Assembly: GCA_001430745.1 (NCBI GenBank)
Contig: KQ482003.1
Coordinates: 1,115,550 to 1,174,794 of the forward strand
DNA from: Auxenochlorella pyrenoidosa
Lineage: Eukaryota; Chlorophyta; Trebouxiophyceae; Chlorellales; Chlorellaceae
Direction of reading: 5' to 3'
DNA length: 59,245 nucleotides
The position numbers and the translations under genes are program-made. Below the pieces are notes generated by a model. It was not told the DNA's origin, ran no database searches, and was given only the letters and a program-made list of their open reading frames with translations. Within the stretch, counting starts at the first letter, position 1, and every line of letters starts with the position of its first letter. Positions 36,279-47,800 of this stretch are shown piece by piece.

Positions 36279-38569
36279 TCACCGCTCGGCCGCCGCAGTC
36301 AGCAGGTTGCGGCGCGACAGCGACAGCGACACCAGCCCCTGCTCCCATGCATCGAAGAGCAGGTGCAGGTCGTTGCTGATGGTGCTGGACGGCAGGGCCA
36401 GGGAGGCCCCGCACAGGCCGTCCAGCCCCAGGGTGCTCAGCCCCAGCAGGCTGAAGTCGGCAGGCTGGAGTGGGGGCGGCGCCCCAGCCACCCACGGCTC
36501 GCTGCCGCCGAGCTGCTCCCAAGGCTGCTGGTGCGGCGGTGGGTTTGAGGTGGGAGCAGCCAGTGCTGGCGCAGAAAGGGACGCGCACAGCTGCCCTGGC
36601 GGCAGAATGAGTGCAGACTCGGCGGCAAAGGGGCTGGCCGATGGGTTGCCGGGCCGCCCAGCCGCGGCGCCGGCGCTGCGGGACGCCGACACGTCAACCG
36701 AGAGCAGCGATGCGGCGCGCTGTGCCGCGGGCTGCCCCACAGGGCCCTGCGCAAGGGCCTGCTGCTGCCCCGCCTCCTGGGCTGGCAGGGCATGCACCTG
36801 GGGCCCCAGCGCCGTTGCTCCTGTGGTCACGGTCCGCGATGCGACAGCAGGCGGCGGTGCGGTAGGCACCAGCTGGGGTGCGCAGGTTGCAGGCTGCACC
36901 GTGGCCGGCGGCGGCAGCAGGCCACAGGCTCGCAGCGTCTCCCAGGCTGCCTGCTGCTCTGCAACCTCTTCGCTGGGCACCACTGGCAGCAGGACGTCCT
37001 CGATTGCGAGCGGGGCGGCAAGGGACGCCGCCTGCAGCGCCTGCTGCTGCGCCTGCTGCTGCGCCTGGCGCCGCGCCTGCCAGGCTTGCTCCCATGCCTG
37101 CCGCTGCGCCTGCTGCTGCGCCTGGCGGGCTTGCTCCCATGCCTGCCGCTGCGCAAGCTGCGCCTCCTTCACGTGCTCGAGGAGAACGTCGCCAGCCGGC
37201 AGCTGCCAGCCGCCGCCGGCAGCCTGCTCGAGAGGCAGGCCTCCCGCCGCCAGGGAGGCCGGCAGCTCCATGATGCCCGGCCAGGCTGGCACGCGGCCCT
37301 GCGGGTCCGCTACCACAAGGACGACCATTGGGGGGCGGGGCGGCGCTGGGGGGGCAGACGTGACGTCCTGCCCGCGTGTGCGCTTGCGCGCGCTCCCCGC
37401 CCCACTGGCCTGGGAGCGCGAGCTCTGGGGCCCCGCCTGCTGCGCGCCGGCTGCTCGCTGCCGCCGCTGCCCTGGCTGTCCAGCGCCGCCTGCTGGAGGG
37501 CCGCCGGCGGGCGGCGCTGGCGCCGGCCCACGCGCAGCCCGCCGGGCGGTGGCTCCTCCTCTTCGGGCTCGTCGGTTGGCGGGTGCCAGCCCGGCCTGAG
37601 GCCCACAGCCCGCAGCAGCTTTGACTTCATCCACTCTGCACAAAAAGGGGGCCATGGCAGGCCGCCGGAGCAGGCTTCAGCAGTGCTCTGCCCCTCGGGG
37701 CTGCCAGAGGCTGCATGCCCTGCATGGGCACGAGGTGTCGTCAGGGTGCATCGTGCATGACAGGCAGCAGGGGCAGGGACGGAACTTGCCATTGTTGCCG
37801 CTGCCGGTGGTGACAGCGAACACTTGCTGGAAGACCTGACGCAGGCGTGGCTGCCTGCAGGGCGGCAGGCAGGCTCGGGAAGGTGGGTGCGAGAATGCGC
37901 CATTCGGGGGGGAAAGGGCCTTGCGGGCATCTGAGACCCACGCGCCAAGCGGTCGCCAGCCCTGTTGAGCGAAAACTCGCAGGCTGACAAAGTGACAAAA
38001 AGTGGTGTCTCCCCCAGCCAGCTGCACCTAGTGACATCAGCACACAGGGCCGCGTCCGCCTGCCCCGCTAGCGAGGCTCAAATTTTTCGCCCTCCGCCGC
38101 GACGCAATGCATGCCACCCGCCACCCTGCGCACAGCACTCGGCTGGAAACACCCACTTGAGGTCAAGGATGGCCCTCCCTGCCGCCAGCTGGTCGGGGCC
38201 AAAGGCAGCCACCGCTGCGGCTGCCACCTCTGGCGTCACCGAATGCTTCAGCAGGTGTGCGCCCGTCTTGCCGCTGCGGGGGCCGGGCTGCAGAGCAGTG
38301 ATGCGAGGGAGCAGTGCGGGTTGGCTGGTGGCGGGGATAAGAGTAGGTGGAACCAAGTCGAGACTGGTGTCTGACCAGTGGTGCTGCAGCTGGTTTCACC
38401 GGTCCACCACCCAAGGCGGCGGCAGGGGTGGCCCGCAGACGGCAGCCGGCAACGGCGTCGGTAGGCTGTTTAGGCTGCGGCTGCGGCGAGAGGAATCAGG
38501 CCAGGATGCGCTGCACTGAAGCCGAGTCCAAAACTCGAGGCCTGATACTCTGAGCCAAGCTGCAACCAT
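36279..38569 (-). CDS. Uncharacterised Gln/Ala-rich, probably nuclear protein, 547 aa
   Basis: Model with consistent phase: 38569-38400, 38273-38157, 37854-37790, 37635-37532, 37466-36279. The intron after 37790 has a GC donor (AATG|GCAAGT), and the last intron is only 65 bases. A compact segment at the N-terminus (GKTGAHLLKHSVTPEVAAAA, then LRQVFQQVFAVTTGSGNNEW, MKSKLLRAVGL) looks like a folded helical domain. It is followed by an acidic run (DEPEEEEPPP), a basic patch that could be a nuclear localisation signal (SARKRTRGQ), then a Gln/Ala helix with an ~11-residue pattern (AQRQAWEQARQAQQQAQRQA), and a Pro/Ala-rich region ending LLTAAAER. This composition suits a transcription-associated protein. 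I do not recognise the N-terminal domain. The last exon (395 aa) is firm; the 5' exons are moderately sure. Confidence 0.55.
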
Positions 38570-39408
38570 CGGTCCGGTTTCCGCAGTTCTCTCTCAGAAT
38601 CCAAAGATCATAAAAACCACGGCGCCACAGGCAAGCAAAGCCCAGCAAGCCCTCGCTACCTCCATATTGCGCTACCGAGCTGAGGCAGGGCGCTTGGACC
38701 AGTGGCTGCGCATGAGAAGCATCCAGCGGCCGGTAGAACGAGCGAGCGGGGGCCAGGGCACCAAGCAAGAATTTGCCCCCCATGCAGTGGCAGGGCCGTC
38801 CTGGCGCCATGGTCGCCACTCTTATTGCGTAGTGCCATTCTCATTCCTGCTGCACTGCGTAAAGCCTGTGTTTCAGCAGTTTACACCGAAGCGTTCAATC
38901 TTGGCCGTAGACGTGTGTTACTCGTCCACCTGGCGCCCCCGGGAATTTCGTGTGCAAGCGCTGCAGTGCGGAACCTCGTACTGTGCAAATTCCGCCTGGC
39001 TGACCAGTCCCACAGCTGGCATATGTCTGTGCCTGTGTTAGGGCTGGCGTTGCAAACAACCACTGGCACCCTTCATGGATTTCTGAAGGTGCAAGACAAG
39101 GAGGGGTAGGCGCCTGCCATCGAGCCCTGCAGGAAATCCAACCTGCCCCTAGGTCGGCTCGGGTGCACTGCAGGTGCAGCAAAAAGGAGCTGTGGGCCCA
39201 AAACATGGAAGGTCCACCTCATGAATTGATTCAAGGAATCGAGCTGCGAAGCATGCCGGCACGATGTTCGCAATTGAGAAAAGTCGGGTGTGCAGGCGGC
39301 ACGAGGTAGCCACTGGCTGCAGCAAAACAAAGGGCAGGCAGCCGCCGCCGCTGCTGCTGGCAAGCGGGGCCGCCCAGCGCAAGCGTGGTGAGGGGGGACA
39401 CGCCGCGC
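38570..39408. other. Intergenic region, 839 bp
   Basis: 5' region of the gene at 36279-38569 and 3' UTR of Cys-rich gene A. TGTAA on the minus strand (TTACA at 38881-38885), about 525 bases past the stop of gene A, is a candidate polyadenylation signal. Nothing else recognised. Confidence 0.4.
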
Positions 39409-42400
39409 TCAGAAATACTCGTCGGGGGGGATGGTGTTCTTCTCGCGGAAGATGCGCACGCACTTCTTGGCCACCGGGTCCAGCTGCCAGTAGTAGAAGT
39501 AGGGGGTGCTGCTCTCGGTCGCGCCGGTGCGCATGCTGCAGTCGGTGCACACGGCGCTGGACGCGTCGCAAGAGTCGCAGGCGGGGTCGTCACAAGACTT
39601 GCAGCCGCCCTTGCCTGCGGGGGGATGCGCCGTGTTTTGCAGACGCGTTGAGACACCGGAGCTAGGCACTGGATTTTTACCCCCCCTTCCGCTTGGTTGC
39701 CAAGAGGGTGGTGGCAGGGACGGATCAGGGAGGCCGCCGCTCTCGAAGCAGACCAACAAGCAATCAGCTGCAGCGCTGCTAGCAGAGCTGCTGGCAAGCG
39801 CCAAGGGCGCCAACAAAGCTCTCACTACGTGAACAACCTTCCGTACAACCTTTCACGGCCCGGTGCTCTCACCGTCGGGGCCCTGGCCAATGAAGCAACC
39901 ATCGCATGTTTGCCCGTTGCCATTGCAGGTGGCGCAGCGCTTGGCGGCGGGGCACTACGGACCAGAAGAAGGGGCGACTTGGGGTATCAAGGGAGAGGCG
40001 GGGTGGAGGCTGCCCAACCAATGGTGGGGCACCGTTGCATGCGGGGGGCAGGCACTCATCCATGAATGCAGCACCCACACGTGGAAAATCAGCAGGGCTG
40101 CGGCTACGCGCATTAGCCATGACAGCCAGGAAGCCTTCCTAACACGGGGCGGGCATGCAAGCAATGCGGGCGCTCGCTCGCCTGCCCGCCCACCCTCCCC
40201 CCGATTGAAGCATGCTTGCGGCAGTCCCGCTGTCCCAAGTGAAGCCGCACCTTGACACACTTCTTAGTCGCCATGACCAGCCCGTAGCCAAGGTAACAGT
40301 CGGTGCCTGAACATCCACAGAAGAAGGGAAAACACGCGAGGGTAGCATGGACGGCAGCCGCCGCAACGTTGATGGCAGCGTGGCGGGCAAAGACAAGGGG
40401 TGGCACAGGCAGGACCAGAGGGCCCAACTCACACTGGGCCGGGTTGCGCGGGTTGCACAGCCCGCACTCGCCCTTGCAGGGCAGGCACGTCTTCTGGGCA
40501 CTCAGGTAGTAGCCTGCAGTGGTTGGTCGGTTCACCCCCGTCAAGCGGCGAGCCCAGCAGCAAGCCTACAGAGCTGGCCATCGAGACTGCCCCAAAATGG
40601 TTGGGGTGCAGAGTGGGCGCACCGTGAAAACCCCTGCCTAGCAAGACTGGCCAGGTCCAGGCAGGCTAGCTGGAGCACAAGTGGGTGGCTGTGATGAAAG
40701 GCTGGAAGGCCAAGATGCAGTCTTGTCCCTCCTACAACTGCCTCAACTGCCTCACCAGCATCGCACTCTGTGCACGTCTTGAGATCCGGACTGCATGAGA
40801 TGCAGTTCCTTGTCAGGCACTGCATGCATGAGGGGCTGGGTCGAAGGTCAAGACGTCAGCAGGGCAGAGCAAGGAGCACCTGCGCAGCCCATCCCACTCA
40901 GCAGCAGTCCCTGCCGTCCAGCTGACAACGCGCCGTCTGTCTGCTGCGTGACTAACCACAGCCGGCCGTGTGCCTCAACACAAAGAGTGCAAAGCCAGCC
41001 TGGGCATCAAGCCAGTCCATGAAAGCCATGCTCTCCAAAGACACTGAAAGAAGACACTCTCCTGCCCAGGACAGACGCTGCCCTTCCTAAGATGCACCTT
41101 GTCCAACGAAGGACTCAAGGGAGGCATGCAAATGCTTCGCCCCCTGGCATGCACGGCCGCCAGGCACTGCCCAGCTCACCTTGGGCGTGCGCACGCACTT
41201 CGTGCCTTGCCTGGTGTAGTCGCGCCCGCACTCCTTGCAGGTGCCTGCGCACACAGGGGTGCACAGGGAGGGAGCGGGCAGGGGTTTGGTGCTGGCTGGC
41301 AGTGCAGGAGGCAGGCAGCACAGAAGGCGAGCAGGGGGCTTGGGGCACTGCGTTCGAGCTACAATGCTGAGAGAAGTTGCACAGTGGCAGGAGCTGGGTG
41401 CAGTGCCCTCAGGTGGCGCCGCGTGCAGATCGGGGCTGCATGAGGCTGATGCCGCCTTTTAGGCAATGTGCTTCCTGGCAGGAGAGTGGTGCAAGAAGTG
41501 CACTCAATCGACCTCACCGTCAAACCTGCAGGCAGAGCCGTTAACGTAAACATTGCAGGTGTCCACGATGCACTGCACCAGCAGGCAAATAAAGGGGGGT
41601 TGTAAGCAAAGAGTTGCAGCAATGCCCCAGAGGCACTTGAGCCAGGATGGCATGTAAGCGGTGTGGCATGCCATTTTTGCCAGCCATGGCAAAAAGCAGG
41701 CCTGCAGTTGCCTTTTTGCCTGCCTTGCTCGTCCCCACGCACAAAATCTCTACGCCTGTGCCTGGCCAGCCTGCCTGGAATGGGACCCCTTGCTGCCGCA
41801 GCAAGAGCATGCAGCTAGGCGGCCTAGCTGCATGCAGCGTCTGTGCCAGCCCACACGGTCTCCACTCTGCGCAGCTCACCTCCTTGCATTGCCCAGTCTT
41901 AGTGAGGTAGTTGTCGCCGCCGTTGATGCCGTAGCAATTGGTGCATTTCGCCAAGTCGCCTGCACGCATGCCCGGGACGCAGGAACGTGGCGTTTTGCAT
42001 GCTGCCAAAGAGAAAATGAGTGTGCCTACCAGGGTGCTGCCACAGAACGTGCCAATCAGCAAGCTTGCAACACGCATGCACTGCAGGAATCGAGCTTGTG
42101 ACCGGAAAGCCACTGCTGCAAATGACAGAGCTCTAGGTTGTGTGCAAGGCCTTGAAGACAACCATCTAAATCATTTTTCTCACCGTTGCAAGTGACGCAG
42201 TTGGGAACCTTGCACTTCAGGCACAGCTTGCCGATCTGCACCGCCAAGAGAAGGGGGAACCGCAGACGTTTCGCCGTGCGGATACCCGTTGCAGGCCTGC
42301 TGCCAGCCCGCGGAGCGCTGCGTGCTGAAGAGAACCCCAGCATGGCGTGGCCAGATGGCAGGCTGGCAGCGGGCTGGCCCAGGGCTTTGGGCGAGCTGAG

Positions 42401-43777
42401 GGCTCTTTGGCTGAGCCAGCTGGACAGGGGGGTGTGGCGAGCCGCGGGAGTCAGTGAGGCGCTGCAGGGACATCCACCTTCACGGGCCCATCAAGCCCTG
42501 CTCACCTTGCCGTACCCCTCATCGCAAGTGCGGCAGGTCCCTGCAGGGGGATGCAGTGCAAGAAGGGTGGGAGGGGTCACCGGATGAATCAGGCTGGAAT
42601 GCGTTGGGAGAGCGCAGTGCAGGAGCCAGTGAACATGCTGCCTCAAAAGCCAGGCAGTCACCGCTTTCACCGCTGCTCCTGCTGCTTGCTGCGCATGCCC
42701 CAGTTATGCCGCACCATCAGGGTTGCAGGTGCCCTCCTTAGAGCAGTTCTTGGTGGTGCACTGCAGCGGAGGCAAAGCAAGCAAAGCCGAAGAGGGGCTT
42801 GAGGGCGTCTAAGGCCAACAAGGGCAGGGCTGAGGGCACAGGGTGCACAGCCTGGCACAGGAGCGCTCTCGCCGTCGTTGTCAAGCGCTGGGCACACCGG
42901 CAGCGCTCTGCTGCAACTCACCCTGTTGCACCTGCCCTGGGGCGTGAGGTAGAAGCTCCAGTCGCCAGACACGAACGAGTAGAAGCGCTGCACGCACTCG
43001 GTGCACCTCCTGCAGAGGAGTGCCCATGACTAACGCCCTGTCTGGGTTTAGCATATCCAAAGGTGCAAGGCCGCCTGCAGGGCTGACCACACTCTGGCAC
43101 TGCAGGCTGCCACGATCCCTGCTGAGTGTGCAAAGTGACGGGCGCGCCCCGCAGCGCACCCCCCCGGGCCCCACCTGTAGTCCGCCTGGCACCTCCAGCA
43201 GAAGGGCGAGGCGCAGGGCACGCACTTCCTGGTGGTGGGGTTGTAGCCAAAGGTGGGGCGGCAGCGGGGGGTGACGGGCGGGGGGCTGGCGCCTGCGGGT
43301 TGTGCAGGGTGGTGGGCAGCAAGCGCCAATACGAGCCCTGTCAGGGCAGCAGAGCACTGGCAATCCAACAGCCTCCAAGGAAGCAGGGCCTGGGCTCACG
43401 CGCAAAGTCTGGTTTCACCCGCAGATGCGCCTGCTGCCCGGGCTGGTACTGCAAGAGTGGAGCTGGCCTGTCTGGCAGCTGCCACTGCTAGCTTCCATAC
43501 GGAGTGGCCAGAGGAGCAGTGCACTAAACCTCAAGAACTCCGAGCAATTAGCATGCTGGCTGCATGCCAGAGCAGCTGCCAGCCCTCCATGCGATTCCTC
43601 ACGGCAACCAGCAGCCCGCCGGCGGCACCACCGCACTGCACATATCAGCAGGGCCCGCCCTTCAGGCCAGCGCTTTGCAGCCCCGCTGCAAATTCAATAA
43701 TCACCTTGAGCGATGGAGCAGCAGGCCACCAGCAGGAGCAGGAGGGCCATGGGACCCGGTCTCGGGAGGGGCGCCAT
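39409..43777 (-). CDS. Secreted cysteine-rich repeat protein A, 366 aa
   Basis: Fourteen exons: 43777-43705, 43292-43175, 43009-42922, 42760-42715, 42540-42506, 42235-42184, 41959-41880, 41572-41518, 41244-41180, 40819-40756, 40513-40433, 40306-40251, 39954-39873, 39614-39409. The start gives a signal peptide (MALLLLLVACCSIAQ). The mature chain has about 50 Cys in 366 residues, mostly CxxC pairs spaced as in furin-like / growth-factor-receptor Cys-rich repeats: CVPCASPFCWRC, CTEC, CRTCDEGYG, CLKCKVPNCVTC, CTNC, CKEC, CISC...CTEC, CLPCKGECGLC, CDDPACDSCDASSAVCTDC (as CKSCDDPACDSC). The C-terminus is FREKNTIPPDEYF with no TM, so it should be secreted or wall-bound. No catalytic motif. Tandem, same-strand paralog at 44842-49625. 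It has two introns that the paralog lacks (41960-42183 and 40307-40432). Confidence 0.85.
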
Positions 43778-44841
43778 CGCCCGCTCAAGGAACGCCTGCG
43801 GCAGCTTTTGGAAAAGTGTGTCACCGTTTTGAATTGATGATGGTATGTGATATGAGAGCTGGCAGGGTTTGGCGAGCCCGCTGTGGTCTTGTGGCACAGA
43901 GGATGCCACGTCAGCACGCCCTGCTGCCAGCCCCGCCTGGCCCCAGCCACACACACACCTCGGCACCTGGAGCACCAGTTCACGATACCAGAGGCAGCTC
44001 CGAAACCTCTTCTGACGAGTGACAACCTGAAGCTGTGGCATTCCCCCATTCGATACGCATGCACAGGCTGACGCACAGCGTTCCCTCCTAACTGGCGGTT
44101 GAAGCTGCGGGGCAAAGCAGGAGTGGACACGTCAGTCTGTACTGCCCCGATTGTAAATGTTGCTGCTGCCGCTGCGGTGACGGTGCTGCCTTCGCAACCA
44201 TCAGAACTGGCGCTGCTGGTGCTCTGCCAACCAGTAGCCAGGTTGATCGGATGCCTCCCTGCTGCCACTGCTGCTGGCGCCAGCTCCTGGTGCTCAGGAA
44301 TTGAGCTGCCAGAGCACAGCCTGTGGATCAGCTCGGAAGCAGGTGGCAGGCTACGACATGCGTTGCCCGCTTGCAGACGTCCACAAATTTCGAGCCACAG
44401 CAGGTGGGCAGCAGGGGCAGCTGCAGGGCGGACCCGAGGCATGCATGTGCATGCAAGCGGCGTGCCGGCTGCAGCATGATACGATGACCACGTATGCATG
44501 GCCCGGCTGGAGGACGGCAGTGCGCCCTCAGTACTGCACATCTTGGGTGGATTTGGGCACGACCTGTGTGTGCAGCCATCGCAACCGCGTGTAGCCATCG
44601 CGCACAGCGTGCACTGGCCGTTCAAAAATCAAAATACAGTACCGCAAGCGCTGTTCTGCCAGGGTCGGGCAAGTGGGTGAACACGAGCAAGGCTGGTGCA
44701 ATATAATTTCAACAGTATGCGCGTGAAGGGGGGGGGAGGAGGGGGGCTTTCGAGGGGCTGGGCCTCTGCCAGCACGCGGGCTGCAAGCCGGGCTTACTCT
44801 CAGCGCCCGCCAAGGATGACGCAGGCTGATGCGCTCATGGG
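43778..44841. other. Spacer between the tandem Cys-rich genes, 1064 bp
   Basis: Promoter of gene A and 3' UTR of gene B. On the minus strand at about 44560-44625 there is QCTLCAMATRGCDGCTH, which resembles a Cys module and may be a relic of another copy or chance. Confidence 0.4.
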
Positions 44842-47800
44842 TCAGAAGTACTCGTCGGGGGGGATGGTGTTCTTCTCGCGGAAGATGCGCACGCACTTCT
44901 TGCCGGCCCGGTCCAGCTGATAGTAGTAGAAGTAGGGGGTGCTGCCCTCGGTCACGCTGCGCTTGGAGGCGCACTCGGTGCACTGGGTGCTGGACGCGTC
45001 GCACCGCAGGCAGGCGGGGTCGCGGCAGTCCTCGCACCCGCCCTTGCCTGCGAGCGCCGAGCGTGGGGGGAGGCGTTGGACACCTAAGCTCAGGCTCGCT
45101 TGCACACAAACGCTCGGCCCCTGTTTTCTTGGTTGCCGGGAGGGTGGTGGCGAGAAGGGAACGGGGAAGGCGGCACCTTTGAGGCAGCTGGGGAGGCGCC
45201 GGAGAAACCAGCTGCGGTGGCAAAGCTGACAGCGAGCGTCATCGGCGCCAACACAACTGCTGCCTCTCGCGACCTTTCACGGCCTGGTACCCTCACCATT
45301 TGGCCCCTCTCCGATGTAGCAATCATCGCAGGTCTGCCCGTCGCCATTGCAGGAGGAGCAATGCTTGGCGGCGGGGCACTGCAGGGCAACAAGGGGGCAT
45401 GGAAGGTAGAGCTAAGTAGAGCAGGGTGGGTGAGCGGACAATTTGAGCGTGGGCCCAGCCCATTCATCAGCTGGTCATGATCACGACTCCTGCCCTTGCC
45501 TTCGCGAAATTGGACAAGTTATGAGAAACGGCTGTTCTGTTATAGCAGCACGAAAGGGAGGGGGGTCTCTGCTTCCACACGACAGGCATGCAGGAAGCGA
45601 GGGGTTGCTGCCTGCACGCCCGCCCTCGGCCACTTGAAGCCCGTCATGAGCACTCCAGGGTCTGCTGCTCCGAGTGCAGCCCACCTTGACACATTTCTTG
45701 GTGGCTGTGACCAGCCCGTAGCCCAGATAGCACGCGGTGCACTGAGCCGGGTTGCGGGGGTTGCACAGCCCGCACTCGCCCTTGCAGGGCAGGCACGCCT
45801 TCTGGGCGCTCAGAAAGTAGCCTGCAGCACAATGGCAGCAAGGAGGTGGCAAACGCAGCAGGCAGGGTTGAGGAGCACCCCCCGGGTGGTGAACAGGCAG
45901 CGGTGGGTCGACCGGCAGGCGGCGCAGAATCGGGCTCCGCTGCGTGCTTGCCGCCAACCGCTGCAGCAGCTGCCAGGCCAGCGCGGCTGGCGCGGCCAGT
46001 GCGGCGGCGCTGCTCACTGGCATCGCAGTCCAGGCACGTCTTGAGATCAGCGGTGCAGCTCACGCAGTTCCTGGTTAGGCACTGCGGGAGGGATTTGGGG
46101 GCAGCCAGGGGGCATGGGGGCCTCCGCTGCGCCGTGGCCATGCGCGGGCAGCCACGCAGAAGGAGTGGGCAGCACAGGCGCCTCGGGCGGTCTGCAACCT
46201 GGGTGTGCGGCTCAGGCACACGCAGCAGCTGCTCGCCGCACTGCTGTCCGCCGCTTGGCAAACCCTCAGCCATTCCGCGACCATCAAGTGCAGCAACTTG
46301 GCACCCCCAAGCAGGAACTGTCAGGTCGCCGCTCGCACCCAGGGACGCCCTGCATGCCATGTGGACATGCAGCGGCCCACACAGCCACCAGGCCCCGCCT
46401 AGCCCAACCCACCTTCTGCTCTTGCGCTTTCACACACTTGGTGCCCTGCTTCACGTAGCCGTCAGTGCACTTTTTGCAGCTGCCTGCACGTCAAAGGGAG
46501 CAGGGGTCGGTGTCGCAAGTTCCGTTGCGGATAGACAGACTTTAACCCCAAACAAGCAAGCAAGCAGGGGAGGGAGCCCGCGTGGGCGGCCAGTGAACAG
46601 ATTGGTGCCCAAGCGTGAGGGCTGCAGCAGGAAAGTACAATGTGCGTTGGCGGGCCAGTACCTTGGCAGTTTCTTTAAAGCCTGCTGGCCTGTTCCAGCG
46701 TGTCAGCGCGCTCTCGGTGGCCCCTGCCAATAACATCAACACGGCAAGGATTTTTGCCTGACAGCCTGCGACCTGGCAACGTGCAGCGGGCACCCGCGCT
46801 CACCGTCCGGGTTGCATGCAGAGCCGTCCACAAACGTGTCGCAGAGGTTGTTAAAGCACTGCAGCAGGGGGCTTGCAGGCGCGCCACGGAGGCGCGTTTG
46901 CAGACGGCGGACAGAAGCAATCATGCGCGCCAGGCAGCCACCCGGGCGCACAGGGGGCAGAGGCGGGGCTCGTCCAGGGGCTGGGCAGCCCCACCCAGTC
47001 TGGCAGCTGATCAGAGGACTGGCAGGCAGCGGGCCGAAGCAGCGTGCACGCAAAGTTCGCGTCTGTGCAGCGAGATGCGTGCGCACGCAGGCGTCATGCG
47101 TGCCAGTGGCTGGCCAGGTGTCGACCTGGGCAGAGCTCCCCAGCGCGCGTGCGGCCTACCAGCGCACCTCCTTGCACTGCCCCGTTGCGGTGCGGTAGTA
47201 GTCGCCAAAGTTCTCCCCGCCGCAGGAGGAGCACCTGGTCACGTTGCCCGTGCACTGCCCACAGTTTGCGACCTTGCACTTCAGGCACTGCTTGCCGACC
47301 TGCACCGCCATGGGGAGGGTGGAACGTAGCCGTTGCAGGGCGCTGCCAGCGCGCAGCGCGCTGCGCCCTGGTGTCGCAGAAGAGAACCGCAGCATGGCGC
47401 CGCCAAATGGCGGGCCGGCGGCCGCTGACAAGGCTGTCGGGCACGGGTGCTGCGCGCCTGCCCCCAACGAACAGAGGACGGCGGCGGGCTGCACCCGTCC
47501 GCCTGCGCGCCGCGCCACCGGGACATTCAACCTACACGCGCCCATGATGCGCCGCTCACCAGGCCAAAGCCTTCATCGCACGTGCGGCAAGTGCCTGCAC
47601 ATGTGCGAAGCAGGGCACGGTCATGCGGTGCTCAAGTGCCGGAGGGGGGGGGGGGGNNNNNNNNNNNNNNNNNNNNNNNNNNNNNNNNNNNNNNNNNNNN
47701 NNNNNNNNNNNNNNNNNNNNNNNNNNNNNNNNNNNNNNNNNNNNNNNNNNNNNNNNNNNNNNNNNNNNNNNNNNNNNNNNNNNNNNNNNNNNNNNNNNNN

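Noticed and set aside
37310..37465. Reading the 37635 exon straight through to a stop at 37310
   Set aside because: This would leave the 396-codon downstream frame without a start; a 65-bp intron (37467-37531) joins the frames in phase and retains the basic NLS-like patch.
36226..37599. Long plus-strand open frame (457 codons)
   Set aside because: It is the antisense shadow of the Gln/Ala-rich minus-strand exon; its Ala/Cys-rich composition mirrors that reading and has no motif.
44560..44625. Third Cys-rich gene copy
   Set aside because: Only one possible module (QCTLCAMATRGCDGC) without splice sites or flanking modules; too short to call.
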